DNA of 64,000 bases from an uncultured SAR324 cluster bacterium (GTDB lineage Bacteria; SAR324; NAC60-12). The stretch is from the NCBI GenBank assembly GCA_905182865.1, contig CAJJCY010000001.1, forward strand, positions 124,001 through 188,000, written 5' to 3'. Under the pieces are notes generated by a model. It was not told the DNA's origin, searched no databases, and was given only the letters and a program-made list of their open reading frames with translations. The first letter of the stretch is position 1. The number at the start of each line of letters is the position of its first letter. Of this stretch, positions 28,885-37,720 are shown in pieces. A program made the position numbers and the translations under genes.

Positions 28885-30942
28885 ATGCTTAAAAAAGAAC
28901 TCACTTTACTTAATGTTTACGCTATTGCCACAGGCACAACTTTGAGTGCAGGGTTTTTTTTGCTCCCTGGAATTGCCTTCAATGAGGCCGGTCCGGCAGT
29001 AATCTTGAGTTATATGATTGCAGCAATTCCACTGATTCCTGCAATGTTCAGTATGGTCGAGTTATCCACTGCCATGCCCAGAGCAGGAGGAGCATATTAT
29101 TTCCTCGACAGAAGCATGGGGCCGTTTGTCGGTACAATCGGAGGGTTAGGAACGTGGTTGGCACTGGTTTTCAAAACAGCATTTGCCTTGATTGGAATGG
29201 GGGCTTATCTCAGTATTTTCTGGCCGGAAGTTCCCATTGTTATACTGGCGGTGATTTTAGCGGTCCTTTTTGGAATTGTAAATCTTTTTGGAGCAAAAAA
29301 AACCGGTACGTTTCAGGTATTCATGGTCTTTGCCCTGCTCTTGATTTTATTAGCTTTCATTGGAAAAGGTATTCCGGAAATAAATTCAGTACATTTTGAA
29401 GGATTTTTTGACAAAGGTTCTGTATCAATCATTTCAACTGCAGGACTTGTGTATATCAGCTATGTTGGAGTAACAAACATTGCCAGCGTTGCGGAAGAAA
29501 TTCAAAATCCAGAACGAAATCTTCCACTTGGAGTTTTTCTTGCTATCGGAACTGCAATTACAGTTTACGCTGTTGGTACAACGATCATGGTCGGAGTGCT
29601 TCCTGCAGATGAATTGGCTCATGATTTAACACCGGTTGCTTCTACTGCAGCAATTATTTTTGGAGAGTGGGGTAAAATTGCTGTGACTGTGGCAGCAGTT
29701 ATTGCTTTTGCATCTGTGGCAAATGCAGGGATTTTAAGTGCTTCTCGATATCCTCTGGCCATGAGCCGGGATCATCTTATTCCTAGTAAATTTGCTAAAC
29801 TAACTGCACGTAATATTCCTCACTATGGAATAGCAGTAACTGTTGTAATGATAATCCTGCTGATTATTTTTCTTGATATTGCCCGCATCGCCAAGTTGGC
29901 CAGTGCTTTTCAATTATTGATGTTTGCTTTTATTTGTCTGGCAGTAGTTGTGATGCGTGAAAGCCAAATAGAAGCCTATGATCCTGGATATCGTTCCCCG
30001 TTTTATCCGTGGATGCAAATATTCGGAGTTTTTTCTCCACTGTGGCTGATTGCTGAAATGGGCGCTCTTCCCATATTATTTTCTCTGGGACTAGTAACAC
30101 TTGGTACAGTCTGGTATTTTGCTTATGCACAAAATCGGGTGGTTCGTTCAGGGGCAATTTATCATTTATTTGCTCGTCTGGGTGAACAAAGATTTGAAGG
30201 GCTGGATCGTGAGTTGCGTGGAATTATGAAAGAAAAAGGTGTCCGCGAGGAGGATCCCTTTGACGAAGTAGTGGCTCGTGCACAAGTGATGGAATTTACT
30301 AAGGAACATCAATTTAGTGAGATTACACGTCAGGTTGCCATTGAATTTGGTCGCAATCTGGGTGTAGATGCAAAAGAATTAGAGCAAGGATTTTTGAAGG
30401 GCAGCAGGATTGGCGCAACCCCAATTTCTCGTGGTGCGGCTTTGCCTCACATTCGTCTGCCGGATCTCAAACTTGCAGAAATGGTGATCGTCCGTGTAAA
30501 TGAATTATGCTTTGTAGAGGCACCTGATTTTTCTGGTAAAATATCACTTCAGGGACCTATACATGCTTTTTTCTTTTTAATCAGTCCCAATGAAAATCCT
30601 GGTCAGCATCTGCGGATTCTGGCTCAAATTGCAGGAAGGATTGATGATGAAAATTTTCTCAAAGATTGGCTGGATGCTTCGGATGAACAAGAATTAAAGG
30701 AAATATTATTACGAGATGAACGCTTTTTATCACTAAGGATTCGCAACAATACACCTTCTTCAGTATTCATTGGGCGTTCATTGAAAGATATACGTATGCC
30801 AGAAGATTGCCTGGTAGCCCTTATTCGCAGAAGAGGAGAAACGATTGTACCGCGTGGACTGACGGTTTTACTGGAAGGTGACCGGCTGACTATTATTGGT
30901 GATGCACAAGGGATTCAAAAATTAAACAATAAATATAATTAA
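28885..30942 (+). CDS. APC permease fused to PTS-IIA-like and TrkA-C domains
   Basis: This 685-residue fusion has an N-terminal amino acid-polyamine-organocation permease (about 1-430) with roughly twelve membrane helices, opening with the conserved TGTTLSAGFFLLPG unwound-helix segment. After a charged linker comes a PTS EIIA (mannitol/fructose or PtsN-like) domain, about 450-615. Its phosphorylatable His would be His522 in GAALPHIRLP. The C-terminus (about 615-685) is a TrkA-C/RCK_C domain (SSVFIGRSLKDIRMPEDCLVALIRRRGE...GDRLTIIGD), a small-ligand sensor in K+ and amino-acid transporters. The architecture implies transport gated by phosphorylation state and a bound ligand. The transported solute is unknown. 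rph begins 4 bases downstream. Confidence 0.88.
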   Translation: MLKKELTLLNVYAIATGTTLSAGFFLLPGIAFNEAGPAVILSYMIAAIPLIPAMFSMVELSTAMPRAGGAYYFLDRSMGPFVGTIGGLGTWLALVFKTAFALIGMGAYLSIFWPEVPIVILAVILAVLFGIVNLFGAKKTGTFQVFMVFALLLILLAFIGKGIPEINSVHFEGFFDKGSVSIISTAGLVYISYVGVTNIASVAEEIQNPERNLPLGVFLAIGTAITVYAVGTTIMVGVLPADELAHDLTPVASTAAIIFGEWGKIAVTVAAVIAFASVANAGILSASRYPLAMSRDHLIPSKFAKLTARNIPHYGIAVTVVMIILLIIFLDIARIAKLASAFQLLMFAFICLAVVVMRESQIEAYDPGYRSPFYPWMQIFGVFSPLWLIAEMGALPILFSLGLVTLGTVWYFAYAQNRVVRSGAIYHLFARLGEQRFEGLDRELRGIMKEKGVREEDPFDEVVARAQVMEFTKEHQFSEITRQVAIEFGRNLGVDAKELEQGFLKGSRIGATPISRGAALPHIRLPDLKLAEMVIVRVNELCFVEAPDFSGKISLQGPIHAFFFLISPNENPGQHLRILAQIAGRIDDENFLKDWLDASDEQELKEILLRDERFLSLRIRNNTPSSVFIGRSLKDIRMPEDCLVALIRRRGETIVPRGLTVLLEGDRLTIIGDAQGIQKLNNKYN

Positions 30943-30946
30943 ATTC

Positions 30947-31693
30947 ATGAAAACAACCTTACGAACTGACGGACGAAAAAACAACGAAGAACGTCCGCTT
31001 GAAATCTCACTTGATTATACAATGCACGCAGAAGGCTCAGTGCTTGTTTCTTCCGGAAATACGAAAATAATTTGCACAGCATCTGTTGAAAATAAAGTTC
31101 CGGATTGGCTTTTGGGTAAAGACAAAAAGCCGTATCACGGCTGGGTTACCTCTGAATACGGAATGCTTCCGCGTTCAACCGGAAGCCGCAGGAAGAGAGA
31201 AACTGGAAAAATAGACGGACGGAGCCAGGAAATTCAGAGGTTAATTGGCCGCTCCTTACGTGCTGCGGTTGATTTAAAGGCCTTAGGTGAACGTAGTATT
31301 ACTATTGACTGTGATGTGATTCAAGCAGATGGAGGTACTCGAACTGCAGCAATTACGGGTGGATTTGTGGCTCTAATTTTGGCTTTAAGAAATATCTATA
31401 AAACAGGAAACATCAAAGAATTTCCTGTAAAAGAATACCTTGCTGCCATCAGCGTAGGTATAGTAAATAGCCAACCGATGCTGGATTTAAAATATGGTAA
31501 AGACAAAGCTGCAGAAGTAGATATGAACATTGTTATGCTGGAGTCTGGAGAATTTGTTGAAGTCCAGGCAACTGCAGAAGGAAAAACATATTCTCGTGAA
31601 CAATTGGATTTAATGCTTGATCTGGCCGTACAGGGAATTCGGTCACACATTGCTGTACAAAAGAAGGTGCTTGGGAATGTACTGTACGGCTAA
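30947..31693 (+). CDS. rph: Ribonuclease PH
   Basis: The 248-residue size matches RNase PH, the phosphorolytic 3' exonuclease that trims tRNA and rRNA ends. The opening RTDGRKNNEERPLEIS, the GWVTSEYGMLPRST block, GRSQEIQRLIGRSLRAAVD with the RNA-binding Arg residues, and DCDVIQADGGTRTAAITG (phosphate/metal site) are all conserved. The C-terminal SREQLDLMLDLA helix is present. It starts 4 bases after the transporter fusion and is followed 20 bases on by lgt, within a run of same-strand genes, rph-lgt-cobD-cobU-aroB. Confidence 0.95.
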   Translation: MKTTLRTDGRKNNEERPLEISLDYTMHAEGSVLVSSGNTKIICTASVENKVPDWLLGKDKKPYHGWVTSEYGMLPRSTGSRRKRETGKIDGRSQEIQRLIGRSLRAAVDLKALGERSITIDCDVIQADGGTRTAAITGGFVALILALRNIYKTGNIKEFPVKEYLAAISVGIVNSQPMLDLKYGKDKAAEVDMNIVMLESGEFVEVQATAEGKTYSREQLDLMLDLAVQGIRSHIAVQKKVLGNVLYG

Positions 31694-31713
31694 CTCTTTT
31701 TCATGAAATAATT

Positions 31714-32535
31714 ATGTATCCATATATTTTTTCTCTTGAAATTCCATGGATTAACATTACCCTTGAACCTAGATTTTACGGATTGTTTTATGCAGTTGCG
31801 GTTTTAATCGGTTCACAAATTGTCATTGCTGAAATTATAAGGCGGCGTATCAAGCTTGACGAGGATGAAGCAATGAACATGACAATGCTCATTTTTTTGG
31901 CAGGCTTAATTGGTGGACGAAGTTATGAAGTAATCTTTGAGTGGTCGAACTATTATAGATTTCAACCATTCTGGAAAGTCTTTGCAATTTGGGAAGGTGG
32001 ATTGGCAATTCATGGGGGCATCCTCGGCGGAATCGTTTCACTATATTTTTACTGTCGAATCAAAAATATTTCATTAGCCGCCATTCTGGACATAGGTGCA
32101 TTATGCATGATTCTTGGTCAAGCTCTTGGTCGATGGGGTAACTTCACCAACGGAGAAACTGCAGGGCCAGTCACTGAATTTTGGACTGGAATAGTATTTC
32201 CCGTAGGAACAGCCGTAGACCGTTATGCTCATAGCGCACCAGTACATCCGACAATGATATATGAATCACTGGGCAACTTTCTAATTTTAGCTCTACTCTG
32301 GAAACTCCGGCTCCGAAATTTTCGTCCGGGAATGCTTGGCGCACTTTATTTACTCTCTTACTCCGCTTTACGTTCCTTATTGACTCCTCTACGTATGGAC
32401 AATCAATATTTTGTAGTAGCTGATACTAAAATTCTTGCAGCTTATGCTATCAGTATTTTACTGGTCGGTGCGGGCCTGTTTTGGATATATCAGCAAAAAC
32501 TTTGGCTACCGGATGAAGCACTGAGTGAAAAATAA
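31714..32535 (+). CDS. lgt: Prolipoprotein diacylglyceryl transferase
   Basis: This 273-residue integral membrane protein has about seven helices. The Lgt signature is seen as GRWGNFTNGETAG (usual GRxGNFxNxE), preceded by GGLAIHGGILGG, with the catalytic-site Arg/His residues in these blocks. It attaches diacylglycerol to the lipobox Cys of prelipoproteins, the first step in lipoprotein maturation; several substrates are encoded in this window. The helices cover most of the length, and the C-terminal end MDNQYFVVADTKILAAYAIS is typical. Its stop overlaps the cobD start by one base, so the two are translationally coupled. Confidence 0.94.
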   Translation: MYPYIFSLEIPWINITLEPRFYGLFYAVAVLIGSQIVIAEIIRRRIKLDEDEAMNMTMLIFLAGLIGGRSYEVIFEWSNYYRFQPFWKVFAIWEGGLAIHGGILGGIVSLYFYCRIKNISLAAILDIGALCMILGQALGRWGNFTNGETAGPVTEFWTGIVFPVGTAVDRYAHSAPVHPTMIYESLGNFLILALLWKLRLRNFRPGMLGALYLLSYSALRSLLTPLRMDNQYFVVADTKILAAYAISILLVGAGLFWIYQQKLWLPDEALSEK

Positions 32536-33536
32536 TGAATGTAAATTTAGTGGAATTATTGACTCATCCTGCCGTTATACTTGCCTCGATCATCGGACTT
32601 GATTTGCTTTTTGGAGATCCGGTTTATAGTTGGCATCCTGTACGCCTGATCGGTAATTTGATATCATGGTTTGAAACCAAACTTCGGTTAATCGGCCTAA
32701 ATGGAAAATTTGGTGGAATTATTTTGGTGCTGCTGTTACTGTTTTGTGCATTTGTAGTCTGCACAGGCATTTCACATTTTTTAACAAGAATACACTGGAG
32801 CTTAAGTTGGCTCTGGTCCGTTTATCTTGGGTGGAGTTTTTTGGCTTTGCGAGATTTGCTGGTTCATGCAAAACATGTTTCTGAAGCCATGGAAACAGAA
32901 AATCTTTCTGAAGCAAAACGGCAAGTTGGAATGCTCGTTGGCCGGGACACCAAACTGATGGATTTACCGGCTTGCGGACGTGCCACTGTAGAAAGTGTCA
33001 GCGAAAATTTGAATGACGGTGTGATGGCACCTTTATTCTTTTTTTGTTTTTTTGGAATACCTGGAATGTTGTTATTTAAAGTTGTCAGCACACTGGATTC
33101 AATGGTTGGTTATCAAAATAAGCGCTATCAGGATTTTGGCTGGTGCAGTGCAAAATTTGATGATCTGTTGAGCTGGATCCCTGCAAGGATCAGTTGGCTG
33201 TTCTTGTCTGGAACTGCAGCATTGTTCCCGGAATTTTCCGGCAGTAATGCTTTCAAAGTTGGTTGGAAGGATCATGCAAAACTTCCCAGCCCTAATGCCG
33301 GCTGGTGTGAGGCCACTGCAGCAGGAGCTTTGAAAATTAGACTTTGCGGCCCAATTTGGCGTGAAGGTAAATTGGCCCACAATTATTGGCTTGGCAGCCA
33401 GAAAGACAGAGAAGGCGCAACTGCATGGGACATACAACTTATTAGTAGACTGGCTTTGGCAACCACTTTAATTGTTTCAGGAATTCTGGGCTATTTGTTA
33501 TGGTTGAGCGAATTCAAACCATTTTTCAGCCCATGA
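32535..33536 (+). CDS. cobD: Adenosylcobinamide-phosphate synthase (CobD/CbiB)
   Basis: This 333-residue membrane protein has the CbiB hallmarks DLLFGDPVYSWHPVRLIG near the N-terminus, VGRDTKLMD and ATVESVSENLNDGVMAPLFFFCFFG in the middle, and STLDSMVGYQNKRYQDFGW. It condenses adenosylcobyric acid with (R)-1-amino-2-propanol phosphate (or ethanolamine phosphate) at the membrane. Start and stop overlap lgt and cobU by 1 and 4 bases. With cobU next door it marks late cobalamin (nucleotide loop) assembly. No cobalamin riboswitch can be expected within the packed run, and none is seen. Confidence 0.92.
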   Translation: MNVNLVELLTHPAVILASIIGLDLLFGDPVYSWHPVRLIGNLISWFETKLRLIGLNGKFGGIILVLLLLFCAFVVCTGISHFLTRIHWSLSWLWSVYLGWSFLALRDLLVHAKHVSEAMETENLSEAKRQVGMLVGRDTKLMDLPACGRATVESVSENLNDGVMAPLFFFCFFGIPGMLLFKVVSTLDSMVGYQNKRYQDFGWCSAKFDDLLSWIPARISWLFLSGTAALFPEFSGSNAFKVGWKDHAKLPSPNAGWCEATAAGALKIRLCGPIWREGKLAHNYWLGSQKDREGATAWDIQLISRLALATTLIVSGILGYLLWLSEFKPFFSP

Positions 33537-34030
33537 AAATCTTGTTCACAGGGGGCGTAAAAAGTGGAAAGTCCAGTCATGCAGAAAAACGTGTTCTGAA
33601 AATGTCCAGAGGTAAAAAACCAGTTTATCTGGCAACAACAGAATTACTTGATCCGGAAATGAAGGAACGTATTTCGGAGCATCGACGTCGGCGGGGGGCA
33701 AAGTTCCACACACTTGAAGAGCCACTGCATTTAGCAGATACATTAGTAAGTACAGAAGTTCCTGTGCTTGTTGAATGTTTGACGATGTGGCTCAACAATG
33801 CTATCCACCACCAACTTTCAGAAAAAAAAATCTTTGCCGAAATTGAAAACTTGCTGTTGCTCGATTGTGATGTAATTTTTGTGCTGAATGAAGTTGGAAT
33901 GGGGATTATTCCAGACAATTCATTAGCCAGGAAATTTGTAGATTTGTCCGGACGAATTGCACAGCAGCTTGGTGAGGCCTGCGATGAGGTAAACTTGTGC
34001 GTAGCAGGAATCTTATTAAAGATAAAATAA
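33533..34030 (+). CDS. cobU: Adenosylcobinamide kinase/guanylyltransferase
   Basis: This 165-residue P-loop enzyme has GGVKSGKSSHAE at its very start, the YLATTE strand, and the ECLTMWLNN and NEVGMGIIPDNSLARKFVDLSGRIAQQ motifs shared by CobU/CobP. It phosphorylates adenosylcobinamide and adds GMP to form adenosylcobinamide-GDP. The ATG at 33533 overlaps the cobD stop (ATGA); this start places the P-loop at residue 7, as usual, and longer readings from 33500 are not needed. It is slightly shorter than the E. coli enzyme. The guanylylation His appears as the EHRRRR segment. Confidence 0.92.
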   Translation: MKILFTGGVKSGKSSHAEKRVLKMSRGKKPVYLATTELLDPEMKERISEHRRRRGAKFHTLEEPLHLADTLVSTEVPVLVECLTMWLNNAIHHQLSEKKIFAEIENLLLLDCDVIFVLNEVGMGIIPDNSLARKFVDLSGRIAQQLGEACDEVNLCVAGILLKIK

Positions 34031-34044
34031 ATGAGGAAAACTTA

Positions 34045-35152
34045 ATGAAGACTCTTCATGTAAATTTGCCTGGACGAGAATACAAGATTGATATAGGTCT
34101 AAATATTCTTGATCAGTTACTACCGGCAGCAGTGTTGAGTAATTCAACAGATCATGTGGTTGTGGTTACGAACACAACTCTGCATGACTTGTATCCGGAT
34201 CGGGTTTCTCAGGTTTTACAAAATTCTGGAGTACGAGTCAGTACGTGTGTTTTAGCAGATGGTGAGGAGTATAAAAATCTTGAAACACTGTCACTGATTT
34301 TTGATTTTTTAATAAAGTTCAGTGCAAATCGAAAAACTTTAGTGGTTCCAATTAACATCAATAATTGAGAACATTTTATCTGGATTTGCTGCCGCAACTT
34401 TTATGCGCGGCATTCCGTTAATTCAAGTTCCCACAACTTTGCTGGCAGACGTGGACAGCAGCGTTGGCGGGAAAACCGCTGTTAATCATCCATCAGCTAA
34501 AAACACAATTGGATCATTTAAACAACCCGAGTACGTTTGCATAGAACTGTCTTTTTTGAAAACATTGCCCTCCCGTGAATTGAAGTCAGGTTTTATAGAA
34601 CTGCTCAAGCATGGATTAATTCATGACATAAATTTGTTTGAATTTATTCAGGGACAGACTCTGGAACCGCTAAACTTTGAATTTTTGGAGGAGGCAATTT
34701 TCAGGTCATGTGGAATTAAAGGGAGGGTTGTTGAACAAGATGAAACAGAAACAGGGTTACGTGCTATACTCAATTTTGGACACACTTTAGGACATTTGAT
34801 TGAAACGCATGCTGGTTATGGTACATACCTGCATGGAGAAGCGGTTGGTGCTGGTATGTGTTTTGCTGCATTTGTTTCATGGCATTGTAATGAGCTTCCT
34901 GAAAAAGACTGGGAGCGCATCAGCAGTTATTTGCGGAAAATTTTGGCTCCGGTTGTTCTCCACAATCTGGATCAGGATGTCTTTCGTGATTTGATTTTGC
35001 ATGATAAAAAAACACAAAATCAGGCGGTAAATTTTATTATGCTAAAAAAATTGGGTGCGAGTTTTATTCAGTATGAAACACCGGTGGAAAAATTGTGGGA
35101 TGAGTTTAAAAACTTCACGGCTCTGTATCCAGAGTTTGTGGAATTGAGGTGA
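34045..35152 (+). pseudogene. aroB: 3-dehydroquinate synthase, NAD-binding loop replaced
   Basis: AroB converts DAHP to 3-dehydroquinate in the shikimate pathway. Both halves are clear: the N-terminal Rossmann part to KFSANRKTLVV, then LSGFAAATFMRGIPLIQVPTTLLADVDSSVGGKTAVNHP, with the metal-binding EALKHG equivalent (IELLKHGLIHD) and NFGHTLGH. Between them the family always has LGGGVxGD, the NAD-phosphate loop. Here 28 unrelated bases (34348-34375) stand in its place and shift the frame, so the first reading stops at 34368. As written the enzyme would be inactive. It is the same type of local substitution as in secA and valS. The gene is the last of the rph-lgt-cobD-cobU run. Confidence 0.9.
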
Positions 35153-35159
35153 ATAATTT

Positions 35160-35711
35160 TCAGACCATACCTGTTTGAGAAAAAGCTGTGGTTAGTGGGT
35201 CAAATCCAAGGTTGTCCATGGTTGTTTCCCAGCGCATTTCATAATCCAAATCCAGCAGTAAAAGTTCATCCAGTGGTCCAAGCCACCACGATTCTTCCTG
35301 GATTTCCCGATCAAGTTGTCCTGCACCCCAGCCGGCATAGCCGCTGCCAAAGTGATAAGATCGTACATCTTGCCCATTAGCAAGCGAATACAGAACATCT
35401 TGTGCAGAACTTAAGTTGATTTTTGGTGAAAGAACAGTCGTTTCTTCTACTGAAAAATCGGAACTGTGAACAGCCCAAAAAGATTCTGGTTGAACTGGAC
35501 CTCCGAGCAGTAAAGGAATATCTGCAATAACACTCTCCTTCATTTCGTCTGAGAGAATCTCTTTAACGAGAGTTGTTGTTGGATGATTCATGACGAGTCC
35601 GAATGCACCTTCTTCGTCATATCTGCATAAAAGAATAACAGATTTGTTAAAATATGTATCTTTTAGTGCCGGCATGGCAACCAGGATGCCGGGGACTTCA
35701 CTGAGCTGCAT
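35160..35711 (-). CDS. YqgE/AlgH family protein
   Basis: The 183-residue UPF0301 protein has the conserved opening PGILVAMPALKDTYFNKSVILLCRYDEEGAFGLVMNHP, then LLGGPVQPESFWAVHS and GYAGWGAGQLDREIQEESWW. All are family hallmarks. The molecular function is not established; AlgH was named for an effect on alginate regulation in Pseudomonas, and structures show a novel fold. It is convergent with aroB (7-base gap) and divergent from the next gene, with only 26 bases between start codons, so their promoters must lie within each other's coding edges. Confidence 0.88.
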   Translation of the reverse strand: MQLSEVPGILVAMPALKDTYFNKSVILLCRYDEEGAFGLVMNHPTTTLVKEILSDEMKESVIADIPLLLGGPVQPESFWAVHSSDFSVEETTVLSPKINLSSAQDVLYSLANGQDVRSYHFGSGYAGWGAGQLDREIQEESWWLGPLDELLLLDLDYEMRWETTMDNLGFDPLTTAFSQTGMV

Positions 35712-35737
35712 ATAGTTTTTGTTTGATTTAAAATTAA

Positions 35738-36805
35738 ATGATTATGCCTAGTTTACCTAAACAGAATAAAGATCACAGTTTGGTAAAACAATTTCTCCAC
35801 TCAATTCATTATAAAAGCTCATCTGGACAAAAACCATACGGAAATGCTCTGTCTATATTGCGCGCAATTTTTGAGGCATCGGGTCAACAGCATTTGCTTT
35901 ATTTAGTCAAACTGCGCAAACTCTGGTTTGCCGAGATCGACAGTTTTATGGCCAGGAATTCTTATCCACGAAATATTTCTGTACTTCGCCAATTCACAGT
36001 CAATGATGATTTTTGTCAAGAATTGGCCAAAGCAAGTGTTTCTCCTGATTTTTTGCAGGCAGTAGAAAAGTTAAACGGAGAAAGCTTCAAACATTCAGAA
36101 CAATTAAATGGTCAGTTGCAAAAAAGACTGAAACGTTTGTTGTCTCCAGAAGAATCAGAATTGTTGAAACATAAAGTCAGGTTTAAACATCTGCAAACAA
36201 TTTTGCACTTAACTGTGTATGACGGAAGCATCGCTCAGGCTCTCCGATTTGAAACTGAGGCTTATCTTCGCATCTTTCATCGATTGTTGCCAGAATTAAA
36301 ATTAGATAGTATAAATTGCCATGTTGGAGATTTGGGGCAGGCACAATATGATCAGCGTCAGGTAGCGTTGCTGGCAAAAGACTGGAATCAAGTTACACCA
36401 CCAGAGGTGCATGAACGCTGTATGCCTGCTTTCCTACATCGTGTTTCACGGGGACATGCAGTGTTGGTGCTTTATGTCTCAACTGAGGAAGGTTTGGAAT
36501 ATTTGAAACGCACTCCTGGATCTGATTGGCTGGTCCAGCATTTACACAAAAAACGGACAGAGCTGCAGGAAGTTTTGCAGAGAATCGCATTTGTACCAAA
36601 ACCCGAACTGGATTTGGAGCAAATTCGTTTGCGTTCTGTTGTACTGGGAGAAATTGATTCAGAAAAACTTTCTTCTGTTACAGAAATAACAAGCAGGAAA
36701 TCGGCTGCCAGTAACTCAAAAACGACTCTTTCGGCAAAAGAACAGTTTGCTAAAATTAGAATGCATTTAAATGAAGGTACCAGTGATGCAGTTAATTCTG
36801 CTTAA
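35738..36805 (+). CDS. Hypothetical protein, possible tandem DciA/DUF721-like domains
   Basis: The 355-residue soluble protein is basic and has no signal peptide. Two stretches look like DUF721 (DciA, a helicase-loading factor): YLVKLRKLWFAEIDSFMARNSYPR...ELAKASVSPDFLQAVEKLNG (about 60-125) and FKHLQTILHLTVYDGSIAQALRF followed by EAYLRIFHRLLPELKLDSINCHVG (about 150-200). Both follow the pattern strand-aromatic-'AxxLxxxxxxLLxxLN'. This is a visual similarity, not a search result. The C-terminal tail is Ser/Lys-rich. ATG at 35738 or 35744 is possible. Its stop overlaps the RsgA stop by four bases (convergent). Confidence 0.6.
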   Translation: MIMPSLPKQNKDHSLVKQFLHSIHYKSSSGQKPYGNALSILRAIFEASGQQHLLYLVKLRKLWFAEIDSFMARNSYPRNISVLRQFTVNDDFCQELAKASVSPDFLQAVEKLNGESFKHSEQLNGQLQKRLKRLLSPEESELLKHKVRFKHLQTILHLTVYDGSIAQALRFETEAYLRIFHRLLPELKLDSINCHVGDLGQAQYDQRQVALLAKDWNQVTPPEVHERCMPAFLHRVSRGHAVLVLYVSTEEGLEYLKRTPGSDWLVQHLHKKRTELQEVLQRIAFVPKPELDLEQIRLRSVVLGEIDSEKLSSVTEITSRKSAASNSKTTLSAKEQFAKIRMHLNEGTSDAVNSA

Positions 36806-37698
36806 AGAGACTCAAAAAGTGTACAGTAACTTTTGTAGCGTTGCTCCGTAATTTTTTTAGAGGCGACTGCATCTTTAATTAAACATTGTGGCTCGTGAAT
36901 GTGCGTGCAGCCTTTGAATTTACACTGCCCCAAATATGGAACAAATTCTACAAAATGAGAATCCAGCTCATTCGGTGTCACCAGTGGTTCCAGTTCACGG
37001 ATTCCGGGAGTATCCACTATAAAGCCTCCTATAGGAATACGAAACATTTCTGCCATTCGGGTAGTGTGACGGCCTTTACCAGATTTGTTGCTTATACGAC
37101 CGATACGGATTTCCCAGTCAGGAAAAAGAGCTTTTATGAGCGATGATTTTCCTACTCCAGAATGTCCTGAAAGGACGGTTGTGCGATTTTGCAGTAAATC
37201 CCGTAGCGACTCGAGACCTCTGGATTCCAGAATACTTGTGACTAAAATGGTATAGCCGAGGGAAGAATAGAGGTTTTCAATCGGAGATATTTCATCGGGA
37301 GTTGCCAAATCAGCCTTGCTCAGGATGAGCACTGGCTCGAGTCCGCCACATGAAGCAGCCACTAACAAGCGGTCTACCAATCCTGCTCGGAACGGTGGGG
37401 TACGCATCGAGGCAACCATCAGGAGTGTATCTGCATTGCTGACTAAAACCTGTTCCGGATAACCGACATTCGGTCGACGCGAAAGTTTGGTTCGTCTGGG
37501 AAATATCCGGAGGATCCACCCCGCATCTTCCGCTGCTGTCAGATCGACTTCGACCTCATCGCCAACTGCAATTTTATTTATGTAGGAGCTTTCTTTGAAC
37601 AAGTTTCCACGGATGCGACATAGCCGGGGCTCTATTTCTCCAACATCCACATAGTAAAAACTTTTGGTGTGCCTGACGATGGTTCCTGTTTGCGTCAA
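36802..37698 (-). CDS. rsgA: Ribosome small-subunit GTPase RsgA
   Basis: The 298-residue protein has the domain order OB fold, circularly permuted GTPase, zinc finger. The permuted motif order is seen: G4 (LSKADL) precedes G1 (LSGHSGVGKSSL, about residue 178), then G2/G3 with HTTRMAEM and DTPGIREL. The C-terminal zinc-binding motif CKFKGCTHIHEPQC follows. RsgA checks 30S subunit maturation and GTP hydrolysis releases it. It begins 22 bases after the response-regulator gene on the minus strand and may be cotranscribed with it. Confidence 0.95.
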   Translation of the reverse strand: MTQTGTIVRHTKSFYYVDVGEIEPRLCRIRGNLFKESSYINKIAVGDEVEVDLTAAEDAGWILRIFPRRTKLSRRPNVGYPEQVLVSNADTLLMVASMRTPPFRAGLVDRLLVAASCGGLEPVLILSKADLATPDEISPIENLYSSLGYTILVTSILESRGLESLRDLLQNRTTVLSGHSGVGKSSLIKALFPDWEIRIGRISNKSGKGRHTTRMAEMFRIPIGGFIVDTPGIRELEPLVTPNELDSHFVEFVPYLGQCKFKGCTHIHEPQCLIKDAVASKKITEQRYKSYCTLFESL

Positions 37699-37720
37699 CT
37701 TTCTCCGGCAAGTGTGTGGG

